Assembly (NCBI GenBank): GCA_963703385.1
Contig: OY969816.1
Coordinates: 744,001 to 808,000, forward strand
Direction of reading: 5' to 3'
Length of the DNA: 64,000 nucleotides
From: Rhodoblastus sp963703385
GTDB taxonomy: Bacteria > Pseudomonadota > Alphaproteobacteria > Rhizobiales > Beijerinckiaceae
A program made the translations under genes and the position numbers. Below the pieces are notes generated by a model that did no database searches, was not told the DNA's origin, and saw nothing but the letters and a program-made list of their open reading frames with translations. Position 1 is the first letter of the stretch. Each line of letters starts with the position of its first letter. Shown here in pieces: positions 44,885 through 54,842 of this stretch.

Positions 44885-45270
44885 CGAGCGGTTGGCGTAT
44901 GCCAGAGCGAGCGTGAACAAAATCACGAGCGGTTGGCGTAGCTGAGAGTTCGTGGTGGAAATGATACGCCTGGCGCCCTCGCGAGATGGCCGCGTTCGGC
45001 TGATATTGTTGAAAAACTCGGAAATTTGGGCGCCTGAAAAATCCCGCCAAATTCGATCGTGAGCGACTTTTCTCGTTCAATGCCGTCTGGAATTGGTTCC
45101 GGTGGTTTTGGGCGGGTTGTTCGTCGAAGCTGCCGGGCTCCCGCATCCATTTTACGTCGCTAGCTCCAGGGGGCTGTAAAATGGTGGTTGGCGGCTCAAA
45201 AAGAGTTTTGCAACAGTATCGGCTCGAAGCCGACATCCATGGCGCCGCCGAGTTTTCAGGCCGCTCGTGA
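44885..45270. other. Intergenic stretch with a 15-bp direct repeat
   Basis: CGAGCGGTTGGCGTA occurs at 44885-44899 and 44926-44940. No gene is seen between moaE and the carbonic anhydrase. Confidence 0.4.
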
Positions 45271-45993
45271 TTAACCGAGATAGCTCACCATCCCGGTCTC
45301 AATATCGTAGATCGCCGCGACGATCTTGAGTTTGCCCTTGCCGGCGAGGCCGGAGATGAGCGTGCTCGCCGCGGCCAGCCGCGCCGCTGTTCGCTGCGCG
45401 CTGCGTTTGGCGGCGGCGTTGACATAGTCGCCCGGGTCGTCCCGCGCGGCCAGCGCAGCGGGCAGGATCGGCTCGATCATCGCCTCGATCGCGCCGGGAT
45501 AGGTCGCATTCTTTTTCACCACGTCGCATGCCGCCTTCACAGCGCCGCAGCTGGTATGGGCGAGGACGACGATGAGCGGCGACCCGAGCGCGGCCGCCCC
45601 GTACTCGACGGTGCCGAGCGTAGCCGTGTCGACGAGGTTGCCGGCGTTGCGGGCGACGAACAACTCGCCTAACCCGCGGCCGCCGAAGATGAGTTCCGGC
45701 GGGACGCGGCTATCGGCGCAGGCAATCACCGTCGCCCATGGCGCCTGGCCCCCAGCGACCGAGGCGCGCTGCTTGGCCAGGTCGATCGAGCAGAGTTCTG
45801 GCTGATTGACATAGCGCGCGTTGCCTTCTTTGAGCGCGGCGAGGGCCTCGTCCGGCGAAAGCGACGTCGGCGCCCCATCGGCCGCTCGCGCCCGATTCAT
45901 CGTGCTCGCGAGTGCAACGCCGGCCAGGCTTGCGGCCGCGAACTTAACGAAATCCCTTCGGATCAAGGATTTGTGGTCGCAAGTCTGGCACAT
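45271..45993 (-). CDS. Periplasmic beta carbonic anhydrase (Tat-exported)
   Basis: Hydrates CO2 to bicarbonate. The 240-residue protein begins with a twin-arginine signal (SLIRRDFVKFAAAS, then a hydrophobic core ending near ARA). The beta-CA zinc site is visible in CADSRVPPE (Cys and the Asp-Arg dyad) and LAHTSCGAV (His, Cys). ATG 45993 is preferred over one at 46008 because GGAG is well spaced. Periplasmic placement would supply bicarbonate/CO2 exchange across the envelope. Confidence 0.92.
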   Translation of the reverse strand: MCQTCDHKSLIRRDFVKFAAASLAGVALASTMNRARAADGAPTSLSPDEALAALKEGNARYVNQPELCSIDLAKQRASVAGGQAPWATVIACADSRVPPELIFGGRGLGELFVARNAGNLVDTATLGTVEYGAAALGSPLIVVLAHTSCGAVKAACDVVKKNATYPGAIEAMIEPILPAALAARDDPGDYVNAAAKRSAQRTAARLAAASTLISGLAGKGKLKIVAAIYDIETGMVSYLG

Positions 45994-46699
45994 TTTCTGT
46001 CGCTCCATCCGCCACTCAGACCGACACTCGCCGGTTGACGGCGCCAATGACGTTGAAACTGTGCCCAATGCACGGCTTTGACAAGACGGAAATGTCTTAG
46101 AGACGGCTCCGTTGAACATTGCCGCGAGCTCGATCGCGTCTGAGCAAGTCGCCACCAATTCGTGACCGTCGCTTCGTCACAGTCCGGACGTTGCCGGACA
46201 GAATGACGATCGGCCGGAAACGGCGCTTTGCGGCCCGACGGCGTTCGCACCGATCCGGGACTGGCCGCTGAGGCGTCTGAAGGAAAAGCTGATCGAGATC
46301 GACGCGAAACTCGCCAGCCACGCCCGCTCTGTCACGTTCCAGATAGCCGAGGTCGACATCCCGAAAAAACTATTCGCCGACACCCTGCGCATGATCGCCG
46401 AACTGCGGCCGCCGGTCGCGTCGACGGCGTGACGTGGTCGCGCGTCATGAATTCGGGCCAAACCACCGGAGACATGCGTTTTGCGATACGAAGATCCGGC
46501 AGTCTTCGGCCGATTGACCTCAAAAAGGCTGCCGCCGCTGGCCCGACGACTGCCCGGCCATTGCGCCGCATTGCACGAAAGCCCAGCTTTGGGCGTCATG
46601 CCGTCGAAAATGCGAGAGCAACCGGCGAATGTCTATCTACTTGTTTTCTTGCCAGACTGGGTGTTCAGTTGGTTTGACAAAGCTATAAAGGACGCTGCC
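45994..46699. other. Stretch containing a transposase remnant
   Basis: Besides the fragment at 46241-46432 nothing is recognised; the sequence has no other gene before the secreted protein at 46700. Confidence 0.4.
46241..46432 (+). pseudogene. C-terminal fragment of an IS1380-like transposase
   Basis: An open stretch of 63 codons without a start, ending at a TGA, reads KEKLIEIDAKLASHARSV, then FQIAEVDIPKKLFADTLR. This pattern resembles the C-terminal end of IS1380-group transposases (KIGAKVV, FQMAEVAVPR). The rest of the element is absent. Family from memory, so moderate. Confidence 0.5.
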
Positions 46700-47491
46700 G
46701 TGAAGAATTGCGCGCCCGCGATTGCGGCGAGCGTTTTGCTCACCGCATTGAGTCACGCTCAATCCTGCACATTGAAAAACTACAACAGTCCAGTGACGAA
46801 CCTCAGGGCTTGGGCGCTCGACCCAGGCGGCTCCGCCATCGTCGCCAAACTCAGAAACGGCGATACGCTCGAGTTCATGGCCAGCGAAAGAGATCGGCGG
46901 GGCCAGATCTGGGCCAAAGTCAAGCTCGCGAGAACGGGCGCCGTAGGCGGGCTGCTGAGCAAGAATCTGGACTGTGCGCCAACGGCGGGCGCTGCGTCGT
47001 CTCCCCCGCCGAAGACGCCTCCGCTGGTGTTGGAGGCTGCTCCGCCGACGCCACCGCCGCTCGCTTTGCCGTCGCCGAAGCCGATGCAGGCTCCGGGCGC
47101 GACCGCGGCGATCTCGACAGCGGTGGAGCTGAAATGTCTACTGATCGGCCAATGTTCCGGCGTGCGGCTTGGAATTGATAGCAACGATCATTCCTGTCCG
47201 AAGGGACTCGGCGTTTTGAACGGAAACTACAGGATCGCGCTCAACGCCGACGCCAAGACGGTCATTCTTTCCCACCCCGATCTCGAGCAAACAATACTGA
47301 CGATGTCATGCGCCGAGGGGAAATGCGTGGCGACCGGCGCCGGCATGGACAAGAATACGCAATGGACGCACTCACTGGTCCTGACGAATTCCAATACGCA
47401 CGCCGATTATACCTACACGATTGTATCGGATTTCGGCGACGGCATGCGCTTTACGGTCACGCATGACTATCATGGCAGCTGCACGCCCTAG
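46700..47491 (+). CDS. Secreted SH3-domain-like hypothetical protein
   Basis: A 263-residue protein, start at GTG 46700 with AAAGGA seven bases before, giving a signal peptide (KNCAPAIAASVLLTALSHAQ). An SH3-like domain follows (residues about 30-85: NLRAWALDPGG, VAKLRNGDTLEF), then a Pro-rich linker (about 95-130) and a C-terminal beta-rich domain with four Cys that may form disulfides (CSGVRLG, HSCPKGLG, MSCAEGKCV). Function unknown. No operon partner. Confidence 0.7.
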   Translation: MKNCAPAIAASVLLTALSHAQSCTLKNYNSPVTNLRAWALDPGGSAIVAKLRNGDTLEFMASERDRRGQIWAKVKLARTGAVGGLLSKNLDCAPTAGAASSPPPKTPPLVLEAAPPTPPPLALPSPKPMQAPGATAAISTAVELKCLLIGQCSGVRLGIDSNDHSCPKGLGVLNGNYRIALNADAKTVILSHPDLEQTILTMSCAEGKCVATGAGMDKNTQWTHSLVLTNSNTHADYTYTIVSDFGDGMRFTVTHDYHGSCTP

Positions 47492-47503
47492 GGTCCGGAC
47501 CCT
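47490..47503. terminator. Perfect GC-rich palindrome at the end of the secreted protein gene
   Basis: AGGGTCCGGACCCT overlaps the TAG stop. It is short and without a T-run, so weak as a terminator. Confidence 0.3.
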
Positions 47504-47744
47504 GGCGCTATGGCCGATGCAAGTGCCGAGCAAGATCGGAATTTTACGAAAAAACACCTGCGGGGCGATAGCTGTGCCAGCATCGTCCGGCCGGATCCTT
47601 GCTGCGGTCCGTTCGGCCGCTCGCCTTTCCATACCGCCCCTTCAGTCGATACCCGCATCCCGTCGTTCCGGGTCGTTCATCGCCGGGAACCAAGCGTCGG
47701 AGTTCGATCACTCGCGGCGACGGGCGCGCTCGCGCGCCCGTTCC

Positions 47745-48401
47745 TTAAAGCCGCTCGATCTTGCGCGCGGCCTCGTCGAGGATGTCGGCGACGTCGAACA
47801 GCACTTGTCTGTCGGCGGCCTGCTGGGCGATCCCCTGCTGGGCGATCTCTTGGGAGAGGCGCTGGTGCAGGGCGGTGCGCAGATTGCCCATGGCGCGGGC
47901 GACCGGGCCGGCCTCCATCGGCGCCGCGCGCGCGCCGACCTCGTCGAGCCGCGCCAGCGCCGCATTGGCTGGCGTGCGGTTCTGGTCGAGAAAGGCCTTG
48001 CCGGCTTCGGTCAGGGCGAACTGTTTTTTCGCGCCTTCCGCGGCCCGCGCCTCGATCTGGCCGGTTTCCTCGAGCAGGGCCAGCGTCGGATAGACGATGC
48101 CGGGGCTCGGGGCGTAGGCGCCGTTGCTGCGGCTCTCGACCTCGCGGATCAGATCGTAGCCGTGGCGCGGCTCGACCTCGATCAGGGCGAGAAAGACCAG
48201 CTTCAATTCGCCGCCGTCGAACATCCGGCGCCTTTCGCCGCGTCCGAAACCGTGACGGCTTCTCGGCAGCTCCTCGGCGCCCTCGAACATGCGGCGGCCG
48301 CGCCGGAAATGACGGCCGAACGGCCCTTCGCTCATCGCTGTTTCCCTTTGCTCGCCGAAGCCTCCGCGACCGCAGCCGCGTCCTTGATACTGTCCGAACA
48401 T
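47745..48401 (-). CDS. PadR-family regulator, YqjI-like
   Basis: A 218-residue regulator. The winged helix is clear (LKLVFLALIEVEPRHGYDLI, then PSPGIVYPTLALLEETG) and closest in appearance to E. coli YqjI, an iron/nickel-responsive repressor. The N-terminal about 60 residues are Gly/Arg-rich (GRGCGRGG, FRRGRRMFEG) where YqjI is His/Cys-rich, so metal sensing may differ. The C-terminal helix bundle is present. GATATATC palindromes lie upstream. Confidence 0.85.
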   Translation of the reverse strand: MFGQYQGRGCGRGGFGEQRETAMSEGPFGRHFRRGRRMFEGAEELPRSRHGFGRGERRRMFDGGELKLVFLALIEVEPRHGYDLIREVESRSNGAYAPSPGIVYPTLALLEETGQIEARAAEGAKKQFALTEAGKAFLDQNRTPANAALARLDEVGARAAPMEAGPVARAMGNLRTALHQRLSQEIAQQGIAQQAADRQVLFDVADILDEAARKIERL

Positions 48402-48412
48402 GTATTATCTCC

Positions 48413-48420
48413 GATATATC
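48413..48420. promoter_or_regulatory. GATATATC palindrome upstream of PadR start
   Basis: Lies 12 bases upstream of the start and recurs at 48541-48548 inside a longer palindrome. Two matching sites suggest a PadR operator pair. Confidence 0.5.
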
Positions 48421-48538
48421 TTTTCTCGATGGATGAAAAGCCCGGACCCGTCCGATTTTCAGGTGGAGGAGGCCGGACCTCGCGCGATTTGGTTCGCGCA
48501 AGTGAAGCAGGAATGTTTTGTCCTGCTCTTGAACAATC

Positions 48539-48550
48539 AAGATATATCTT
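48539..48550. promoter_or_regulatory. AAGATATATCTT palindrome, candidate PadR operator
   Basis: A perfect 12-bp palindrome containing the GATATATC core also present near the PadR start. The 118-bp interval has no gene. Confidence 0.5.
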
Positions 48551-48574
48551 AGATACGGTTAGTCAAGGGGGAAA

Positions 48575-48608
48575 CAAAAAAAGCGGCCGCCCATCGGGTC
48601 GGCCGCTT
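48575..48608 (-). terminator. Rho-independent terminator after ilvE
   Basis: On the minus strand AAGCGGCCG pairs with GCGGCCGCTT, followed by a run of T (48576-48582 are A on the plus strand). It is about 130 bases beyond the ilvE stop. Confidence 0.8.
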
Positions 48609-48735
48609 CGCGCGGGAATGAAAGGGGAGGGCGGGTTTCCCCACCCGGCCGCGATAGCCCGTCGAGAGACGGGCGTCTCTCGACGCCCTATGACGGCGGC
48701 CACCCTCCCCATAAAGGGGAGGGATTATTTTGGCG

Positions 48736-49626
48736 TCAGGCGCGCTGGGCCACTTTCGGCTGGACTTCGGCGGTATAGGCCTCGATCAGGGTGCGCGAGA
48801 TCGCGCCGGGGACGAAATTATACGGGCCGATGACCGAGACCGGGGTCACCTCGGCGCCGGTGCCGCAGATGAAACACTCTTCGAAGCCCGCAAGCTCCTC
48901 GGGCAGGATCCGGCGCTCGATCACCTTGATTCCCCTGGCCCTGGCGAGGGCGATCACGGTCTGGCGGGTGATGCCGTCCAGAAAGCAATCGGCGATCGGG
49001 GTGTGGATTTCGCCGTTCTGGGTGAAGAAGATATTGGCGCCGGTGCATTCGGCGACCCGGCCCAGCCAGTCGAGCATCATGGCGTCGGCATAGCCGCGGC
49101 GCTCGGCGCGGTGTTTGGAGATGGTGCAGATCATGTAAAGGCCGGCAGCCTTGGAACGGCACGGCGCGGTCATCGGATCGGGGCGGCGATATTCGGCGAT
49201 GTCGAGCTTGATGCCCTTCATCTTGGCAGCGATGTCGAACATCGACGGCCAGTCCCAGACCGCGATGGCGACGTGGATCCTGGCGTTCTGGGCCGAGACC
49301 GCCATCATTTCCGAGCCGCGCCAGGCGAAGGGCCGGACGTAGCAGTTGTTAAAACCGTTCTTGGCCACGACCAGGTCCTTGGCCGCCATCAGCTCCTCGA
49401 CCGAATAAGGAATTTCGAAATCGAGCAGTTGCGCCGAATTCCTGAAACGCTCGGAATGTTCGCGCGACTTGAAAATCACGCCGCCATAGGCGCGCTCGCC
49501 CTCGAACACGCAGGAGCCGTAATGCAGGCCGTGGGAGAGGACGTGGAGCTTGGCGTCCTTCCATTCGACGAGCGCGCCATTCATCCAGATGGAACCGTCG
49601 CGTTGGTCGAAAGGCAGCACAGACAT
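48736..49626 (-). CDS. ilvE: Branched-chain amino acid aminotransferase
   Basis: A 296-residue fold-type IV PLP enzyme transferring the amino group between branched-chain amino acids and 2-oxoglutarate. HYGSCVFEGERAYGG, the PLP-lysine in CRSKAAGLY and EECFICGTGAEVTPV are family marks. The start at 49626 (MSVLPFDQRDGSIWMNG) matches homologues. It is divergent from the petP-petR block, a conserved neighbourhood in Alphaproteobacteria. Confidence 0.95.
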   Translation of the reverse strand: MSVLPFDQRDGSIWMNGALVEWKDAKLHVLSHGLHYGSCVFEGERAYGGVIFKSREHSERFRNSAQLLDFEIPYSVEELMAAKDLVVAKNGFNNCYVRPFAWRGSEMMAVSAQNARIHVAIAVWDWPSMFDIAAKMKGIKLDIAEYRRPDPMTAPCRSKAAGLYMICTISKHRAERRGYADAMMLDWLGRVAECTGANIFFTQNGEIHTPIADCFLDGITRQTVIALARARGIKVIERRILPEELAGFEECFICGTGAEVTPVSVIGPYNFVPGAISRTLIEAYTAEVQPKVAQRA

Positions 49627-49734
49627 GGGGAATCCTCGAAAGCGCCTTGAAAGGAAGGCTTGACGACTAAACCCCGACCTGAAATATGTCAATAGAACTG
49701 ACATATTTTTGACCGGCTTCGGGAGGCGAGCCGC

Positions 49735-50231
49735 ATGGCGGAAACTTTGGAGCGGCATGCGAAAAAGTCGACGCCGGAGGCGGTCGCGCCCGAACCGATG
49801 TTCGACCTGATCGAACTCCTGTTTTTCGCCTATCGCGATTTCATCGGCGACGCCGACCGCCTGCTGACCCGCTATAATTTCGGCCGCGCCCATCATCGCG
49901 TGCTCTATTTCGTCGAGCGCCGGCCGGGCTCTCGGTGGCCGAATTGCTCGACCTGCTCAAGATCACCAAACAAAGCCTGTCGCGGGTGCTCAAGGATCTG
50001 CTCGACCAGAATTACATCGAACAGAGGCCGGGCCTGCTCGACCGCCGCCAGCGCCTGATGTATCCGACCGCCAAGGGAAAAAACCTGGCGCTGGAGCTGG
50101 CGCGGCTGCAATCGCGCCGTTTCGCGCGGGCGCTCGCCAGCCTGCCGGAGGGGGCGCGGGCGCAGGCCACGTCTTTCCTCGCCGCCATGCGCGACCCCGC
50201 GGCGAAAGACGTCTCCGGAGACGCCCGATGA
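49735..50231 (+). pseudogene. petP: MarR-family regulator PetP, frameshifted
   Basis: PetP is the MarR-type regulator encoded upstream of petR in Rhodobacter. The first frame (49735 to about 49926) encodes DLIELLFFAYRDFIGDADR and HHRVLYFVERRPG; the second (to 50231) continues VAELLDLLKITKQSLSRVLK, RQRLMYPTAKGK. One base is missing in the G-run at 49926-49928; adding it gives a continuous 165-residue protein. The end overlaps petR (ATGA), so it is either a homopolymer error or a recent mutation. Confidence 0.85.
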
Positions 50232-50962
50232 CCGACGCGGAGCTCCAGCCCCTGGCGGACGACGCTTTCCACCTGCTGATCGTGGACGACGACCGCCGCA
50301 TCCGCGAGTTGTTGAGACGCTTTCTTCAGGGCGAGGGCTATCGGGTGACAGCGGCGGAAAGCGCAGAGGCGGCCTATGCCCATCTGCGCGGGCTCCATTT
50401 CGACCTGATCATCCTCGACGTGATGATGCCGGGCGAGAGCGGCGTCGATTTCGCGAAAAAAATCCGCGCCGAAAACACCGCTCTCGCGGAGGCCCCGATC
50501 CTGATGCTGACCGCGCGCTCGGAGATCGAGGACCGCGTCAAGGGGCTCGAAGCCGGGGCTGACGATTACATGGCCAAGCCTTTCGAGCCGCGCGAACTGG
50601 CGCTGCGCGTCGCCTCGATCCTGCGCCGCGCCGCGCTGCGTTCGCCGGCCACGGCTGCGCCGGGCGGAAATGTCGTGCGTTTCGGCGAATTCGCCTTCGA
50701 CCCCGATCGCGGCGAGTTGCGTCAGGGCGACGACGTCATCCGCATCACCGAGCGCGAGCGCGACATGCTGCGCCTGCTGGTGGAAAAACCGGGCGAGACG
50801 GTGTCGCGCGAAGCTTTGGGCGGCGGCGGCGGGGCGGCCAACGAGCGCACAGTGGACGTCCAGGTCAACCGCCTGCGCCGCAAGATCGAAGCCGATCCGG
50901 CCAATCCGCTGCATCTCCAGACCGTGCGCGGGTTCGGCTACAAGCTGGCGATCGAGAGATGA
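50228..50962 (+). CDS. petR: OmpR-family response regulator PetR
   Basis: A 244-residue response regulator. The receiver domain has the acidic pocket VDDD, the phosphorylation site Asp64 (IILDVMMPG) and Lys in MAKPFEP. The winged-helix output domain starts near residue 150 (ITERERDMLRLLVEKPGE, HLQTVRGFGYKL). In Rhodobacter PetR is linked to petABC expression. It overlaps petP upstream and the kinase gene downstream by four bases each. Confidence 0.93.
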   Translation: MTDAELQPLADDAFHLLIVDDDRRIRELLRRFLQGEGYRVTAAESAEAAYAHLRGLHFDLIILDVMMPGESGVDFAKKIRAENTALAEAPILMLTARSEIEDRVKGLEAGADDYMAKPFEPRELALRVASILRRAALRSPATAAPGGNVVRFGEFAFDPDRGELRQGDDVIRITERERDMLRLLVEKPGETVSREALGGGGGAANERTVDVQVNRLRRKIEADPANPLHLQTVRGFGYKLAIER

Positions 50963-52326
50963 AAACGGCGCCGGGGGTCCTCTTTCCGCCCTTGCGCCTG
51001 TGGCGGGCCTTCGGCCGCGCGCTCGCGGGAATCATGCCCAAGGGGCTTTACGCGCGCTCGCTGCTCATTGTCATCCTGCCCATGGTCCTGCTGCAATCCG
51101 CGGTGGCGCTGGTTTTCATGGAGCGCCATTGGCAGATGGTGACCTTTCGCCTGTCCAATGCGGTGACCCAGGACATCGCCGCCCTGATCGACGTCTATCG
51201 CGATTTTCACGGCCTCGATCCCGACAACAGCAAACTGGAGGAGATCGCGCGGCGGCGCCTCGAACTCGACGTCGAAGTCTTAGCCCCCGGGCCGCTGCCG
51301 CCGGCTCTGCCCAAGCCGTTCTTTTCGCTGGTCGATCGCGCCATGTCGAGCGAGATCGCCAAGCAGATTCACCGGCCCTTCTGGATCGACACGGTGGGGC
51401 GCTCGAATTTCATCGAGGTGCGGGTGGACATGGGCGACGCGGTGCTGCGCGTCGTGGCCCTGCGCAGCCAGGCCTATGCCTCCAACAGCCAGATCTTCAT
51501 CGTCTGGATGGTCGGAACCTCGCTGGTTCTGATCACGGTCGCCATCCTGTTCCTGCGCAACCAGATCAGGCCGATTCTCGCGCTCGCCGACGCGGCGGAG
51601 GAGTTCGGCAAGGGGCGCGAGGTCGAATTCCGCCCGCGCGGCGCGCGCGAGGTGCGGCGCGCGGCCTATGCCTTTCTCGAAATGAAGCGGCGCATCGAGC
51701 GCGCGATGGAGCAGCGCACGACCATGCTCAATGGCGTGAGCCACGATCTGCGCACCATCCTGACCCGTTTCAAACTGTCCGTCGCCTTGCTGTCCGACGA
51801 GAACGAGGCGCGCGAGCTGACCGATGACGTCGACGAGATGCAGCGCATGCTCGAAGCCTATCTCGCCTTCGCGCGCGGCGACATCGGCGAGGCGGCGGCG
51901 CCGACCGACATTCCGGCCATGCTCGAAACCCTGCGCCAGGAGGGCGAGCGCCTCGGCCACGCCACCGAAGTGGTCTATTCCGGCGAGCCGATTGCGACCG
52001 TGCGCCCCGACGCCTTCAAGCGCTGCCTCGCCAATCTGCTGATCAATGCCGCGCGCCATGGCCGCCGCATTCGCCTCGAAGGCTCCTGCGACACGAAATT
52101 CCTGCAGATTCACGTCGATGACGACGGGCCAGGCATCCCGGCCCAGCAGCGCGAGGAGGTGTTCCGGCCTTTCGTGCGGCTTGACGAAGCCCGCAATCAG
52201 GACGAGGGCGGCACCGGCCTCGGCCTCGCCATCGCCCGCGACATCGCCCGCTCGCATGGCGGCGAGATTTTTCTGACCACCAGCCCGCTCGGCGGCCTGC
52301 GCGCCAGCGTGAGGGCGCCGGTATGA
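50959..52326 (+). CDS. Sensor histidine kinase, EnvZ-like
   Basis: A 455-residue inner-membrane kinase. Transmembrane helices are at about 33-53 and 178-200 with a periplasmic sensor loop between, then a HAMP domain (about 200-255) and dimerisation/phosphotransfer helix with His262 in GVSHDLRTILTRF. ATP-binding motifs are NLLINAARHG (N box), DDDGPGIP (G1) and EGGTGLGLAIAR (G2). Its start overlaps petR (ATGA), so it is the cognate kinase. The signal is unknown. Confidence 0.95.
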   Translation: MKTAPGVLFPPLRLWRAFGRALAGIMPKGLYARSLLIVILPMVLLQSAVALVFMERHWQMVTFRLSNAVTQDIAALIDVYRDFHGLDPDNSKLEEIARRRLELDVEVLAPGPLPPALPKPFFSLVDRAMSSEIAKQIHRPFWIDTVGRSNFIEVRVDMGDAVLRVVALRSQAYASNSQIFIVWMVGTSLVLITVAILFLRNQIRPILALADAAEEFGKGREVEFRPRGAREVRRAAYAFLEMKRRIERAMEQRTTMLNGVSHDLRTILTRFKLSVALLSDENEARELTDDVDEMQRMLEAYLAFARGDIGEAAAPTDIPAMLETLRQEGERLGHATEVVYSGEPIATVRPDAFKRCLANLLINAARHGRRIRLEGSCDTKFLQIHVDDDGPGIPAQQREEVFRPFVRLDEARNQDEGGTGLGLAIARDIARSHGGEIFLTTSPLGGLRASVRAPV

Positions 52327-52459
52327 AGAGCCGCCCTTTTGCGCACGCGAAAGGGCTAGGAGCGAATGCGAAAGGGCGTCGCTGGACGCCCGTCTTGCGA
52401 CGGGCTATGGCCGAGCTTATGCGAGGGGCGCCGCCTTTGGCGGCAAAAAAGGAATAAAT

Positions 52460-53305
52460 ATGAATCTGATTCAAATGGCCCTCGACGATCTTTCCGGGGC
52501 CGAGACTTTCCCGCTCGACGCTTTGATGATTCTGCGCCGGAAATGGACCGACGCGCGGGGGCCTTTGCTCGACGCGCTGAAAAATTTCGCCTCGGGCGGG
52601 GACCGCGGCCCGGAAAATGCGGGAAAAGTCTTTTTCGGCCTGCATCTGATGGCGGAAAAGCGCGAGGCCGAGGCCTGGGCGCCGCTGCTGGCCGTCGCGA
52701 TGGAGGGCGAGGCTCTCTATGACATGATCGGCGACGCCGCATCGGAAACGCTGCCCGCCATCCTGCTCAGTCTTTATTCGGGCGATCTCGAAGGGCTGAA
52801 AAAACTGATCGAGGCGCCTCGGGCCGACGCATGGGGCCGCGTCGCGGCGCTCGAATGTTTTTCGGCTTTGGCCGCGAATGGCGAAATGCCGATGGAGGAG
52901 GCCAGGGCTTTTCTCGCCCATTGTTTCGAGACCTTGCAGCCGCGCGAAAACCACCCCGTTTGGTATGGCTGGCAGGGCTGCGTTGCGCTGCTGGGCCTGA
53001 GCGAGCTGGAGTTTTTGGCGGCGCGCGCCTACCGTCAGGGATTTGTGGACAGGAATGTCCTGTCTTTCGAGGATTTCCAGGCCGACCTGCGCGCCAGCCG
53101 CGCCGCCGCCAGCCTCGCCGATGTCTTTGCAGAACGGGGCATAAGACCAATAGAGGACGCGCTCGACGCCTTGGCCGTTTTCGACGAGGAAGACGAGGCG
53201 CCCGCCGAGCCGGCGGAAAACCGGTTCAAAAACGTCGGCCGCAACGATCCCTGTCCTTGCGGCAGCGGCAAGAAATACAAGAAGTGCTGTCTGGGGAAGG
53301 AATAG
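52460..53305 (+). CDS. DUF1186 and SEC-C domain protein
   Basis: A 281-residue protein. The body (1-235) resembles DUF1186 (helical repeats). The C-terminal SEC-C zinc motif (DPCPCGSGKKYKKCC) is intact; it binds zinc as in SecA tails and may bring the protein to ribosomes or translocation substrates. The start at 52460 follows an AAAAAAGGAATAAAT region. It is 133 bases from the kinase and probably separately expressed. Confidence 0.82.
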   Translation: MNLIQMALDDLSGAETFPLDALMILRRKWTDARGPLLDALKNFASGGDRGPENAGKVFFGLHLMAEKREAEAWAPLLAVAMEGEALYDMIGDAASETLPAILLSLYSGDLEGLKKLIEAPRADAWGRVAALECFSALAANGEMPMEEARAFLAHCFETLQPRENHPVWYGWQGCVALLGLSELEFLAARAYRQGFVDRNVLSFEDFQADLRASRAAASLADVFAERGIRPIEDALDALAVFDEEDEAPAEPAENRFKNVGRNDPCPCGSGKKYKKCCLGKE

Positions 53306-53306
53306 G

Positions 53307-53984
53307 TCAGCGTCGCGCGACCGCGCCGAAAATCCGTTCCGCCAGCCCGATCAACGGCCTTGCCACAGGCTCCAGCCTTCGCCGGGCTTCATCGGCGCGC
53401 TCGACCAGGGTCTCGCCGCGCGCGAGTTCGTGGTCGAGCGCGGCCATGGTCCTGGAATTGTCGGCGCTGTCGTCGGCGAGCCAGATGTGGAAGACATGGG
53501 TCCAGGCCAGCGCCAGTCCCTGCAATTTCAGCGCGCCGAGGGGCGCCTCGCTCGACAGCCCCGCCGCCTCCACCATGAAGCGCAAGGAATTGAGCGCCAG
53601 CTGGTTGAGCGAGGGCAGCGCGAACGGGTCGCGCATCGCCCATTCGTTGATGTTGTTCAAGGCGGCCTTGTAGGGCGCCATGGCGTCGAAGCGCCGCATC
53701 AGCACGTCGAACAGCCGGTCCTTCGGGCTTTCGCCGGCGCTCGCGCCGCCTTCCAGCACTTTTCTGTCGATGCGCCGGGAAAAGGCGCCGAGGACCGCGC
53801 CCTTGGAGGGAAATAAATCGCGGAACTGGACGAGGCTGACGCCGGCGCGGTCGGCGACATCGGCGAGCGAAATCTCTTCCCACGGCCTTTCGCCGGCGAG
53901 CCCCATCAGGGCGTCGACGATTCTTTCGCGCGGGTCGTTTTTTGGCGCGCTCTTGTGATCCTTGCCGGCCTGTTCCATCGCCAC
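53307..53984 (-). CDS. TetR-family protein with COQ9-like C-terminus
   Basis: A 225-residue protein with a TetR-type HTH (RIVDALMGLAGERPWEEISL, then VADRAGVSLVQFRDLFPS). The C-terminal half (RRFDAMAPYKAALNNI, WTHVFHIWLADDSADNSRTM) is reminiscent of COQ9-type TetR-fold proteins, so it could be a lipid-binding factor or a DNA-binding repressor. No operator is recognised. It precedes proC in the same direction. Confidence 0.8.
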   Translation of the reverse strand: MAMEQAGKDHKSAPKNDPRERIVDALMGLAGERPWEEISLADVADRAGVSLVQFRDLFPSKGAVLGAFSRRIDRKVLEGGASAGESPKDRLFDVLMRRFDAMAPYKAALNNINEWAMRDPFALPSLNQLALNSLRFMVEAAGLSSEAPLGALKLQGLALAWTHVFHIWLADDSADNSRTMAALDHELARGETLVERADEARRRLEPVARPLIGLAERIFGAVARR

Positions 53985-54035
53985 GCTCCGCTGTTGCTCA
54001 CGCGAAAATGGGGCAAAACCGACGGCGCTGCAAGG

Positions 54036-54841
<806 letters not shown>

Positions 54842-54842
<1 letters not shown>

